A DNA stretch of 64,000 nucleotides from Edaphobacter flagellatus (GTDB lineage Bacteria > Acidobacteriota > Terriglobia > Terriglobales > Acidobacteriaceae), in contig NZ_CP073697.1 in assembly GCF_025264665.1 (NCBI RefSeq), forward strand, positions 3,949,501 to 4,013,500, written 5' to 3'. Position 1 is the stretch's first letter. The number at the start of each line of letters is the position of its first letter. A program made the translations under genes and the position numbers. The notes below the pieces were generated by a model. It worked only from the letters and a program-made list of their open reading frames with translations. It made no database searches and was not told the origin of the DNA. This document shows positions 39,392 to 47,874 of this stretch, piece by piece.

Positions 39392-40900
39392 ATGACCATG
39401 CTGTCGGAGAAAGGAATTCGTGTTTGCCGATGGGCGCTGCTGGCTCTGTTGCTATGCGCTATGTCAGGGGTCCTCTTTGCCGATGATGCTGCGCAGGTGG
39501 AAACCCACGACGAGTCTCGTTTTACTCAGGCTGGCGCTGGGGTTCGCTGCATCTATCGCGACAAGCAGGGGACGGCTTGGATTGCGACTGAGGATGGCAT
39601 TGAGCGATTGACAGGGAAGACCCTCGAAGCGCTCCCGTCTGTGGGGGGCGTCTCGAGCGACATCGTGGCTCCGTTTACAGAAGACGGCAACGGAGGCATG
39701 TTCTTCATCACCTCTGCAGGACTGTTTCTGTGGGAGAAGGGAGCTGTGCGCGAGCTTCCGTTGCAGCTTCCCAAGGACGATTCGCCGGTGGCGCTCTATC
39801 GCGATCCGCAGCAGCGTGTCTGGCTCGGCACACATACCGGTGTCTATAAGCTGGTGCCGCAGCCGAAAAGCCTTTTTCAATCGCAGCCATCGCCGGCTTA
39901 CACCGCAGTTCTGAATGCGAGTATGCATGGAGCGGTGACCGCGCTGACGGGAGATGCTCAAGGAAATCTTTGGATCGGAACAAGCTCCGATGGTCTCTGG
40001 CGGCTGGATAAAGACGGCCTTGTGCGCGTGATGCGCAGTGCGCTGGGGACTGGACCAGATGCGGCTTCTGACAAGCCGACGACGCCTCCTGCTGGCGAGG
40101 GACAGCGCCTTGCGTTCTACCAGACATGGTATTTCTACGTTGCTGTTGTCATCGCGATTGTCGGTTTTTCCATGCTGTTTCTGCGCAGAAGAATGCAGCT
40201 GATGACGGGGCATCTCGGCATCATCCTGGAAGAGCGCAATCGTATTGCATCGGAGTGCCACGATACGCTGATGGCGGGCTTTGCTGCGATCTCATGGCAG
40301 CTTGAGGCGACGGCAAAACTGTTTCGCGACAGCGGATCGGAAGCAACGCCGGCGGCGAAGTCGTGCGAGCTGGCGCGCAGTATGGTGGCGCACTGCCAGG
40401 CTGAAGCGCGACGCATTATCTGGGATCTCCGCGATACGGGCGAAGTGACCGACGTGCTCTCGCAGGCGCTCTCTCGCGCATTGTCTGCGAGTCATCTTCA
40501 GGCGCCGATTGAGACGACGCTCGATGTCGAAGGCGATGAGGTTCATCTCGCGCCAGGATGTGTGCATCACCTGGTCTGCATTGGGCAGGAGGCGGTCTCC
40601 AATGCGATTCGTCACGCGCAGCCGTCGCGCATTATCGTCAATCTCCGTTATGACAGCGATGCGCTGAGCCTGTCGATTCGCGATAACGGACACGGCTTTC
40701 TTACTTCCGATCGCGCGTTATCGCGTCGCGGACATTTTGGCATTCCAGTGATGGAAGAGCGCGCACGAAAGCTCGGCGGAACACTCAAGATACAAACCTC
40801 AGTCGGTGGCGGGACGGAGGTTGTCGTGAAGGTTGCATTCAATGCAATGCAGCAGCCCGTTAACCAACAGCATCATGTGATACGGTGGATCGGAATATGA
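39392..40900 (+). CDS. NarL-type sensor histidine kinase with short propeller sensor
   Basis: 502 residues. Signal/anchor helix (about 10-30), then a periplasmic region of about 220 residues with only three or so two-component-propeller blades (RCIYRDKQGTAWIATEDGIERL, ALYRDPQQRVWLGTHTGVYKL, ALTGDAQGNLWIGTSSDGLWRL), a membrane helix (YVAVVIAIVGFSMLFL), and a kinase core: phospho-His in SECHDTLMAGFAAISWQLE and an ATPase with GQEAVSNAIRHAQP and IRDNGHGF. Typical relatives have 12-14 blades and a Y_Y_Y domain, so the sensor is reduced. Starts at 39392, 39398 and 39380 are all possible. Overlaps its regulator gene by four bases. Confidence 0.88.
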   Translation: MTMLSEKGIRVCRWALLALLLCAMSGVLFADDAAQVETHDESRFTQAGAGVRCIYRDKQGTAWIATEDGIERLTGKTLEALPSVGGVSSDIVAPFTEDGNGGMFFITSAGLFLWEKGAVRELPLQLPKDDSPVALYRDPQQRVWLGTHTGVYKLVPQPKSLFQSQPSPAYTAVLNASMHGAVTALTGDAQGNLWIGTSSDGLWRLDKDGLVRVMRSALGTGPDAASDKPTTPPAGEGQRLAFYQTWYFYVAVVIAIVGFSMLFLRRRMQLMTGHLGIILEERNRIASECHDTLMAGFAAISWQLEATAKLFRDSGSEATPAAKSCELARSMVAHCQAEARRIIWDLRDTGEVTDVLSQALSRALSASHLQAPIETTLDVEGDEVHLAPGCVHHLVCIGQEAVSNAIRHAQPSRIIVNLRYDSDALSLSIRDNGHGFLTSDRALSRRGHFGIPVMEERARKLGGTLKIQTSVGGGTEVVVKVAFNAMQQPVNQQHHVIRWIGI

Positions 40901-41520
40901 AGCAGATTCGAGTCCTGTTGATCGAAGACCATTTTCTCGCACGCGTCGCGCTCCATTCTGTGCTCTCGGGGCACCCGCAGATTCAAATCGTCGGCGAGGC
41001 GGGCGACGGCGAACTCGGCATTTCGATGTATCGTTCGCTGCGTCCGGATGTGGTCGTACTCGATCTGCGTCTGCCGCGCGTCAGCGGCTTCGATGTGATC
41101 GTTGCATTGCGTAAGGAATTTCCTACGGTGCGCATTGTTGTGCTCTCGAACTACCAGGGCAGCGAAGATATCTACCGTGCCGTACGCAGTGGCGCGATGG
41201 CTTACCTGACGAAGGACGCCAGCGGAGAAGAACTTCTCAGTGCGATTCAAAGCGTTGACCGTGGATTGCGATACCTCCCTCACGGAGCGCTCGACCGGCT
41301 TGCCGAGCGCATGCCCGCAGTCGATCTGACTCCGCGCGAGGCCGAGGTGCTGGCCTGCATTACGCAGGGGCGCAGCAACCGCGAAATCGCGGAGGAGCTG
41401 AAGATAGCAGAGAAGACCGTACGCATTCATGTCAGCTCACTGCTGGACAAGATGGGCGCTCGCGATCGCACGCAGGCAACAATTTATGCGCTGCAACGCG
41501 GCCTCGTTCACCTGGACTGA
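40897..41520 (+). CDS. NarL/FixJ-type response regulator
   Basis: 207 residues. Receiver domain with phosphoacceptor Asp56 in VVVLDLRLPRVSG and the conserved Lys in YLTKDAS, then a LuxR-type helix-turn-helix LTPREAEVLACITQGRSNREIAEELKIAEKTVRIHV. The ATG at 40897 overlaps the kinase stop. It is followed at 41 bases by the palindrome at 41561 and then by the receptor operon, so it is the prime candidate to bind that palindrome and its other copies. Confidence 0.92.
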   Translation: MKQIRVLLIEDHFLARVALHSVLSGHPQIQIVGEAGDGELGISMYRSLRPDVVVLDLRLPRVSGFDVIVALRKEFPTVRIVVLSNYQGSEDIYRAVRSGAMAYLTKDASGEELLSAIQSVDRGLRYLPHGALDRLAERMPAVDLTPREAEVLACITQGRSNREIAEELKIAEKTVRIHVSSLLDKMGARDRTQATIYALQRGLVHLD

Positions 41521-41560
41521 TCGCTCCATCCCGTTGCTGAACATCTACTTGCAGCATCAG

Positions 41561-41578
41561 TTAGGTCAAATGGCCTAA
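41561..41578. promoter_or_regulatory. Operator 1 (TAGGTCA-type palindrome) upstream of receptor operon
   Basis: TTAGGTCAAATGGCCTAA: arms TAGGTCA and TGGCCTA around AA (one mismatch between arms). 17 of 18 positions equal operator 2 at 53445, and a weaker copy occurs at 45963. It lies about 24 bases upstream of the putative -35 element at 41602, a normal place for an activator. Confidence 0.7.
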
Positions 41579-41601
41579 GAAGTGGGGCGGCAACTGTCCG
41601 A

Positions 41602-41675
41602 TTGACGATTGTTTAGCAAAGTAATCACAATCTATTCACACATAGATTGCTAGCGGTTCGCACATGGAATGTGCG
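41602..41675 (+). promoter_or_regulatory. Putative promoter and leader hairpins of receptor operon
   Basis: TTGACG at 41602-41607 and CACAAT at 41626-41631 (18-bp spacer) form a plausible promoter. An inverted repeat CAATCTA-N8-TAGATTG (41628-41649) covers the -10/start area, and CGCACAT-GGA-ATGTGCG (41659-41675) gives a stable hairpin in the roughly 125-base leader. Confidence 0.4.
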
Positions 41676-41764
41676 GATTGTTTGATTTCTTTGTCCGGCG
41701 GCAAGGGAGATGTCGCACGTTTCTGCAATACCTGCTTCATTCAGGTTTTACCCAGGAGGCTTCA

Positions 41765-44700
41765 GTGAAAAAGTTTATTTGTTGTCTCGCGCTTTTGATC
41801 GGCTCCGTATTACTCCATGCCCAGGTTGCGGATAATACGGCGCTTGTAGGAACAGTCACCGATCCTTCGGGAAGTGTTGTTGTTGGGGCGAAGGTCGTGG
41901 GCGTCAACCGCGAAACCAAGGTGGTCTACAACGGTACAACGAACACTGAAGGCTACTATTCGATTCCGTTCGTGAGCCCTGGAACCTATGACGTCACCGT
42001 CGAGATGACCGGGTTCCAGAAGATGACGTCAACCAATGTCATCGTTACGATCAATCACGCCGTCCGTACGGACTTCGCGCTTTCGGTTGGTTCGGAGACA
42101 TCCGTTGTCAGCGTCTCGGCTGATACACCTCCACTGTCGACCGATGATGCGCTCCTTGGTGAAACCATCGACTCGCAGCAGGTACACGATCTACCGATGA
42201 ATGGCCGGCACGCCATCGATCTGGCGGCGACTGCGTCCAATATTACGATCAGCGGCAATGCTCTGACGGGTAATCCTCCCGGCAACCGCGCCAGCGGCTC
42301 GGGTACGCGCAACATCAACAACAGCATCTCGCTCGATGGCATTTCGATCATGAACAACCTGATCACAACGGCCACACTCTCTCCCAATCCGGATGCTCTG
42401 AGCGCCGTGCAAACCCAGAACGGAAACTATACCGCGCAGTATGGCGACTATCTGGGCGTTCACATCAACCTTGTATCGAAGAGCGGAACCAATAAGTTCC
42501 ACGGCACGGTTTATGACTACATCCAGAATGATGCGATGAACGCTAAGGGTTGGCTTCAACCTACAACCGGACTCGCTTCTCTTAAGCCCAAGCTTCGTTA
42601 CAACCTCTTCGGTGGCGTATTGAGCGGTCCAGTTGTTATCCCCTTCCTATACAACGGGAAGGATAAGACCTTCTTCACTGGGTCATATGAGGGTCTTCGC
42701 AACAATGGTGCGACTGTGACTACAGGGACCGTTCTCACCAACAAGATGCGTACCGGCGATTTCAGCGAACTTGGTAAAGCTCTTTACAACCCCAAGACAC
42801 GCTTTACTCAGTGCTCTGCGCCAAACTTTGCATGCCCTGCGGCACAGTACGTCAATTCAATCATCCCTATCGATCCTATCGCTGCAAAGCTTCTTCCTTA
42901 TTTGGCCGCTCCTACAAACTCAGCCACTACGGGAAACTGGCAAGGAAACCTTCCTACGCAGATCAATGAAGACTCAACATTGGAGCGCTTAGATCACAAC
43001 ATCAATGGTAAAGTATCGCTCTTTGGCCGTTTCGCATGGCAGTCGGTCAATAACTTCACCCAAGCGATCAATCCTGCAAATACCGCCTATACCACGACGA
43101 AGACTCGCAACGGAGCAGCTGGCTATACCCACATCATTACGCCAAAGCTCGTAAACGATCTGCGCTTTGGATTCAACGTGGTCAATACGTTCATCCTGAA
43201 TCAGCAGGCTCAGCTTAAGCAGACGAATGCTGGCTCTGCGCTGGGTATTCCAGGCTTCACCGCCGATGTTGATAGCGGCAATCCTGGCCTGGTTGATATG
43301 CAATTAGGTGGTACTGCCGCCGCTCCTCTGTATCAAGGCATTGCCCAGACCGGAACGAACTGGTATCAGGATGACCGCCAACTTACCTGGTACGACCAGA
43401 TCAGCTATACCTTGGGCAAGCACGCTCTTATGGCTGGGATCAGCTTCCGCAAAATGACGATTGGACGTTCTGCCGCCAATACGGCGCGTGGGCAATTCAC
43501 ATTTGACGGAACCCTAAATGGAGCGACTTCAGGGACCGGCGATGCGGCGGCAGCTTTTATTGCTGGCACTCCAACCGGTTACACCTCTCCGTTCTTCCAG
43601 GTAAAGGGTTCGATCGGCCAGTGGCGTGATGGCTTCTTCATTCAGGACACCTGGCAGGTGACCCAGAATTTCACTCTGCAGTATGGTCTGCGCTACGAGC
43701 TGCCTCAGGTCGCTTACAGTTTGAATGGCGTCGGTCGCATCATGGACGCCGGTCTCACCACACTGTATCCGGCTATCGGCGGTACAACGCCTCTAAATGC
43801 CCAGAAGTATCCTGGCTTCAAGTTCAGCGGGCCTTCTCACGACAACATTAGTCCGCGTGTTGGTTTTTCCTACCGTGCAACGGATAAAATTGTGATTCGC
43901 GGAGGTGGTGGAATCTACTACAACGCGAACCAGCTCAACTCTTATACCTTGTCCTCGACGAACTACCCCTACTCGGCAGTGGTCACCCCCTCTGCTGGCT
44001 TCGGCACTACACCGGCATTCACACTCGCCAATCCGAATGTACCCGCGCCGGTAGCGTGGCCCGGTCCAGCGAATAGTCCATACGCGAACTTCGCTGTCGA
44101 TCAGAATCTGCCCACTGCTCGGATGTATCAGTGGAACATCGATATTGGTAATGAGATATGGCATAACGGCGGCTTCGAGTTGCAGTATCTGGGGTCGCGT
44201 ACGATCCACCTGGACCAGAGCTACTATCCGAACCAGCCAGCTCCTTCGCCGATTGCGTTCTCGCAGTCTCGCCGTCCCAATCCGGCGATTGGTCAGATTC
44301 GTCTGATTCATAACGATGGATTCGCAACGTATAACGGCCTCACTGCCATTCTGCGACAACGGTTGACCCGCGGTATCAGTGCAAACCTTAGCTATACCTG
44401 GTCGCATTCCATGGATACATCGGACAGCTCCAACGACGGCGGTTCTGCGATGTGGCAGGGACATTTGAAGCTTGACTACGGTAACTCGGCTTACGACATT
44501 CGCAATCGCTTTGTTGGTACTGTTACCTACGAGCTGCCGAAGTTTGAGGGGCGCAATATATTCATTCGTCAGGCTATTGGTGGATGGCAGGCGAATGCGA
44601 TCGTCGACCTCCGCAGCGGTACTCCTCTCAACATTACGATTAACTCGAATCTGGCGAATGTCGGAGGTGTAGGAGGATCTCAACGTCCGAACTACGTTCA

Positions 44701-45058
44701 CGAAAGCCACGTAACCTGCAGCCGCGGAACAGTGACTGGGCCTGGTGGATCCCAGAGAAACAGCTGCATAGATGCAACTGCTTACGCGAATCCAACCGCA
44801 GGAACCTTCGGCAACCTGCACCGTGACGCGATCAACGCACCGGGTGTAGCTAACACCAATTTTTCACTCTTCAAGAACTTTCCGATCTGGGAGACAGTCG
44901 CCTTCCAGCTTCGCGGAGAGGCCTTCAACGTCTTCAATCATCCCAACCCCGGCAGCCCGAACACCACCTTCGGTGGTCCGAGTTTCGGATTCATCACGGG
45001 AGCCAACACCAACTTTGGTTCACGTGTGATGCAGATTGCAGGAAAGATCAACTTCTAA
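41765..45058 (+). CDS. TonB-dependent receptor, Oar-like, with carboxypeptidase-regulatory domain
   Basis: Outer-membrane receptor, 1097 residues. Signal peptide ends near LHA-Q; residues about 27-110 form a carboxypeptidase-regulatory-like beta domain (NTALVGTVTDPSGSVVVGAKV); then a plug region (GLPMNGR-like HDLPMNGRHAIDL) and a large barrel ending MQIAGKINF with terminal Phe. The GTG at 41765 follows AGGAGG by 5 bases. A terminator after the gene probably makes it the most expressed member of the operon. It likely imports or binds the substrate of the exported enzymes encoded downstream; substrate unknown. Confidence 0.93.
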   Translation: MKKFICCLALLIGSVLLHAQVADNTALVGTVTDPSGSVVVGAKVVGVNRETKVVYNGTTNTEGYYSIPFVSPGTYDVTVEMTGFQKMTSTNVIVTINHAVRTDFALSVGSETSVVSVSADTPPLSTDDALLGETIDSQQVHDLPMNGRHAIDLAATASNITISGNALTGNPPGNRASGSGTRNINNSISLDGISIMNNLITTATLSPNPDALSAVQTQNGNYTAQYGDYLGVHINLVSKSGTNKFHGTVYDYIQNDAMNAKGWLQPTTGLASLKPKLRYNLFGGVLSGPVVIPFLYNGKDKTFFTGSYEGLRNNGATVTTGTVLTNKMRTGDFSELGKALYNPKTRFTQCSAPNFACPAAQYVNSIIPIDPIAAKLLPYLAAPTNSATTGNWQGNLPTQINEDSTLERLDHNINGKVSLFGRFAWQSVNNFTQAINPANTAYTTTKTRNGAAGYTHIITPKLVNDLRFGFNVVNTFILNQQAQLKQTNAGSALGIPGFTADVDSGNPGLVDMQLGGTAAAPLYQGIAQTGTNWYQDDRQLTWYDQISYTLGKHALMAGISFRKMTIGRSAANTARGQFTFDGTLNGATSGTGDAAAAFIAGTPTGYTSPFFQVKGSIGQWRDGFFIQDTWQVTQNFTLQYGLRYELPQVAYSLNGVGRIMDAGLTTLYPAIGGTTPLNAQKYPGFKFSGPSHDNISPRVGFSYRATDKIVIRGGGGIYYNANQLNSYTLSSTNYPYSAVVTPSAGFGTTPAFTLANPNVPAPVAWPGPANSPYANFAVDQNLPTARMYQWNIDIGNEIWHNGGFELQYLGSRTIHLDQSYYPNQPAPSPIAFSQSRRPNPAIGQIRLIHNDGFATYNGLTAILRQRLTRGISANLSYTWSHSMDTSDSSNDGGSAMWQGHLKLDYGNSAYDIRNRFVGTVTYELPKFEGRNIFIRQAIGGWQANAIVDLRSGTPLNITINSNLANVGGVGGSQRPNYVHESHVTCSRGTVTGPGGSQRNSCIDATAYANPTAGTFGNLHRDAINAPGVANTNFSLFKNFPIWETVAFQLRGEAFNVFNHPNPGSPNTTFGGPSFGFITGANTNFGSRVMQIAGKINF

Positions 45059-45065
45059 CGATTTG

Positions 45066-45094
45066 GCCGCCGGGTCTCCCGGCGGCTAAATTTT
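45066..45094 (+). terminator. Terminator after the receptor gene (possibly partial)
   Basis: GCCGCCGGG-TCT-CCCGGCGGC (45066-45086), then AAATTTTTT. It separates the receptor from the codirectional enzyme genes, so those depend on read-through or on their own promoter near operator 3. Confidence 0.88.
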
Positions 45095-45162
45095 TTGCAA
45101 ACCTGTCAAACCTTGGCCTAGTCCGGTAACATTTTCCTGTCTATACAAGGAGTCGTAAAGTC

Positions 45163-45954
45163 TTGAAGTATTCTTCTCTGGTTTCAGTTTTTCAGTCCCG
45201 CCTTCTTCGCATTTCAGCAGCAGCAGCCATCGTTTGCGGATCGCTCTTTACCGCAAATCTCATTGTTCATGCCGATGCGCCGAAGACGGCAGCTGATTAT
45301 CAGGCTGATCCAGCTTCCATGATCGATGCATATCGTCGTGTCGAGGCCGCATCCGTCTCCGACGCCATGGAGCAGCTGCTGCATCAGAAGCGCTACATGT
45401 CGCATCGCATGCAGTCCATTTTTCCAACCAAGTTTGCGGGAACGGCGCTTACGGTCAAGCTGGTTAAGCAGGAAAACCATGACCCCGACGCATTGAGCGG
45501 CATGCTGAAAGCGATCGACTCAGGCGGTGCTGGCTCTGTCTATGTCATGCAGGTTGAGGATGGAGCAGACATCGCCGGCATGGGTGGGCTGATGGGCACG
45601 GCGATGTTCAATCGAGGATTCGCCGGAGCGGTTGTCGATGGCGGTGTCCGTGATCTTCCCCAGTTGAAAAAGATTGGTTTCCCGGTGTACTCGACGGGAC
45701 CCGTGCCTTCGACCTCGGTCAGCCACTACAAGTTTGGCGGCATGAATATTCCGGTCGACTGCGATGGGGTTCGCGTCAATCCGAATGACATTATTGTCGC
45801 GGATCAGGACGGTGTAGTGGTTGTGCCGCGTGATCGTGCGGCTGAGATTCTGGTGCTTGCGCAGAAGCTCGATAACAGCGAGCACTCGATGTACCCATTC
45901 ATTGAAAAGTTCCACTCCATTGAAGAAGCTGTAAAGCAGTTCGGCAGAATCTAG
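45163..45954 (+). CDS. Exported RraA-like aldolase/demethylmenaquinone-methyltransferase-fold protein
   Basis: 263 residues. Start is TTG at 45163, 10 bases after AAGGAG. Signal peptide to about VHA-DA (residue 38). The RraA/HMG-aldolase fold follows: VEAASVSDAMEQL at the N-terminus, GMGGLMGTAMFNRGFAGAVVDGGVRDLPQL with the catalytic-loop Arg and Asp, and VNPNDIIVADQDGVVVVPRD. Cytoplasmic members cleave 4-hydroxy-4-methyl-2-oxoglutarate or oxaloacetate, or act as RNase E inhibitors. An exported member is uncommon and a role as a pyruvate-type aldolase/decarboxylase in the envelope is my inference from the neighbours. Confidence 0.85.
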   Translation: MKYSSLVSVFQSRLLRISAAAAIVCGSLFTANLIVHADAPKTAADYQADPASMIDAYRRVEAASVSDAMEQLLHQKRYMSHRMQSIFPTKFAGTALTVKLVKQENHDPDALSGMLKAIDSGGAGSVYVMQVEDGADIAGMGGLMGTAMFNRGFAGAVVDGGVRDLPQLKKIGFPVYSTGPVPSTSVSHYKFGGMNIPVDCDGVRVNPNDIIVADQDGVVVVPRDRAAEILVLAQKLDNSEHSMYPFIEKFHSIEEAVKQFGRI

Positions 45955-45962
45955 CGGCTCGC

Positions 45963-45979
45963 TACGTCATTTGACCCAT
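45963..45979. promoter_or_regulatory. Operator 3 (weaker TAGGTCA-type palindrome)
   Basis: TACGTCATTTGACCCAT shares the 9-base CATTTGACC with the reverse complement of operator 1 and matches it at 13 of 17 positions. Each arm (TACGTCA, and TGGGTCA read on the other strand) differs from TAGGTCA at one base, with the same 2-bp spacer. A TTTAAT at 45995-46000 could be a -10 element for the PLP enzyme gene. Confidence 0.5.
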
Positions 45980-46036
45980 GACAATGCGATCACATTTAAT
46001 TTCCCATCGAATCAACAAAATACAGGGGTAAACAGG

Positions 46037-47317
46037 ATGTCCAGCGAGAATCGCGCTCTCTTTAGCCGCCGCAGCTTCCTGCGGTGGTCGCAGTCGGCCA
46101 TGGCCATGTTTGGCGCCGCGCCGTTCCTTAGTAAGACAGCGGAAGCAGCCGCGCCAGCATCTTCGGTTACGGACTATTACGACAAGCTCGGTGTTGCGAA
46201 AATCATCAACGCTGCTGGAACCTACACGACACTGACGGCGGCGTGCATGCCTCCGCAGGTGCGTCGCGCAGTCGAACTTGCCGCGCAGCATCCAGTGCAG
46301 CTTCACGATCTGCAGGTTAAGTCCGGCGAGTATCTGGCCAAGAAGCTTCGTTGCGAGGGGGCGCTTGTTACCTCGGGCGCTTCGGGAGCCATTACGCTTG
46401 CCACGGCTGCCTGCATTACCTACGCGAATAACAGCAAGCCAGGCGCTCTGCCGCAGGATGCCGGCAACCTGAAGAACGAGGTCATCGTCCAGAAGTCGCA
46501 TCGTTACAGCTATGACCACGCGATGATGCTGAGCGGAGCCGTAATTCGCGAGGTAGTGACACTCGACGATTACAAGCGTGCTTTTAATGAGAAGACGGTG
46601 ATGACCAACTTCTTCAATGCGGCAGAGGAAGAGGATGGTCCAGTTGCGCAGATTGGCCGTGAGCAGTGGCTCGAGATTGCGCATCAGCATAATGTTCCAT
46701 GCCACATGGACGCTGCTGCAGACATGCCGCCGATTGAAAATCTGTGGAAGTACACGGGGATGGGATTCGACCTAGTCTGTTTCTCGGGCGGCAAGGGAAT
46801 TCGCGGTCCGCAGAACGCAGGTCTGCTGCTGGGTAAGAAGCATCTCACGGACCTCGCACTGCGTAATACCAATCCGAATGGCGATGCGGTTGGCCGTGGT
46901 ATGAAAGTAGCGAAAGAGCAGATCGTCGGCATGGTCGCCGCGGTTGACTGGCTTCTGGAGCAGTCGGATGAGTCAAACGAGCGCGAGTACAACAGGCGCT
47001 GTAAGGTGATCTCGGATGCAGTCAAAAACATACCGACGATGCAATCCAGCGTTGTTATTCCGAAGATTGCCAATCATGTTCCACATCTTCTGTTGAAGTT
47101 TGATCCTGCTAAGGTTGGCGTTACTGTTGCTCAGGTGCAGGAGCGGCTGCGCGCACAGAACCCACCCATTGAACTCAATCCCAACACGGGCCATAAGCCG
47201 AATCAGGGCATTCCATCGGATGCTAATACGCTGGTCATCGGCGTGTGGATGTTGCAGCCGGGCGAAGACGAGATCGTTGGTCGTCGTCTACGTGCGGCCC
47301 TCACCCAAAAGGCATAA
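46037..47317 (+). CDS. Tat-exported SelA-fold PLP enzyme (DgaE-like lyase)
   Basis: 426 residues. Twin-arginine signal SRRSFLRW then hydrophobic stretch, cleavage near AEA-AA (residue 38). The rest is a type I-fold PLP enzyme of the SelA/D-glucosaminate-6-phosphate ammonia-lyase group: KIINAAGTYTTLTAACMP, VTSGASGAITLATAACI, PCHMDAAADMPP with Asp225, and the PLP-binding Lys253 in CFSGGKGIRGPQ. Selenocysteine synthase itself is cytoplasmic and unexported, so lyase or aminotransferase-like chemistry is more likely. Start at 46037 is right at the Tat signal. Followed 31 bases later by exported RidA, which would hydrolyse an enamine/imine product. Confidence 0.87.
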   Translation: MSSENRALFSRRSFLRWSQSAMAMFGAAPFLSKTAEAAAPASSVTDYYDKLGVAKIINAAGTYTTLTAACMPPQVRRAVELAAQHPVQLHDLQVKSGEYLAKKLRCEGALVTSGASGAITLATAACITYANNSKPGALPQDAGNLKNEVIVQKSHRYSYDHAMMLSGAVIREVVTLDDYKRAFNEKTVMTNFFNAAEEEDGPVAQIGREQWLEIAHQHNVPCHMDAAADMPPIENLWKYTGMGFDLVCFSGGKGIRGPQNAGLLLGKKHLTDLALRNTNPNGDAVGRGMKVAKEQIVGMVAAVDWLLEQSDESNEREYNRRCKVISDAVKNIPTMQSSVVIPKIANHVPHLLLKFDPAKVGVTVAQVQERLRAQNPPIELNPNTGHKPNQGIPSDANTLVIGVWMLQPGEDEIVGRRLRAALTQKA

Positions 47318-47348
47318 TTCACGTTCAACACAATAAGGAGCGAATCAA

Positions 47349-47846
47349 ATGGAAAAGCAGTCGAGAAGAGGTCTTCTCAAGAGTGCCGCAAAGGCGGCTG
47401 TAGCTGTTACCGGCGGCGCAGCGCTGGCCCAGACCGCGAACGCACAGGTGTCCGGCAAGCTTGAAAAGAAGTCGATTCCGCCGAAGACCCAGGCGGATAA
47501 GGTCCCCACAACTCCTGGAAAGAAGCCGCTGTTTTCGAGCATCGTGACCTATGGCAACATGGTATTTCTTGCCGGCATTGGAGCACACTTCAAGGGAACA
47601 GTCGAAGAGCACACCAAGCACGTGCTCGAGGAGTTGGAGAAGAACCTTATCAAGGCCGGCTCTTCGCTGGAAAAGGTTCTTAAGGTCAACGTTTATCTCA
47701 ACGACCTCAAGGACTATCAGGCCATGAACTCGGTTTACGCGCAGGCCAACTGGGGCGATACTCCGCCTGTCCGTACGACCATTGCTGCCGCAGGCGGAAT
47801 CCCTGGCGACTCGCTGGTTGAGATTGACTGCATCGCTTACATGTAA
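47349..47846 (+). CDS. Tat-exported RidA-family enamine/imine deaminase
   Basis: 165 residues: a Tat-like signal (QSRRGLLKSAAKAAVAVTGGAALAQ style, cleavage near ANA-Q) then a full RidA domain from about 55. The conserved substrate-binding Arg142 (PPVRTTIAAAG) and Glu158 (DSLVEIDCIAY) are present, so hydrolysis of 2-aminoacrylate-like enamines is plausible. AAGGAG lies upstream of the ATG. It sits between two PLP enzymes of the type whose elimination chemistry yields such intermediates. Known RidA proteins are cytosolic; export is the odd feature. Confidence 0.88.
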   Translation: MEKQSRRGLLKSAAKAAVAVTGGAALAQTANAQVSGKLEKKSIPPKTQADKVPTTPGKKPLFSSIVTYGNMVFLAGIGAHFKGTVEEHTKHVLEELEKNLIKAGSSLEKVLKVNVYLNDLKDYQAMNSVYAQANWGDTPPVRTTIAAAGGIPGDSLVEIDCIAYM

Positions 47847-47874
47847 ATTTCTCTCGTAATAAGGAAAGGTATCC

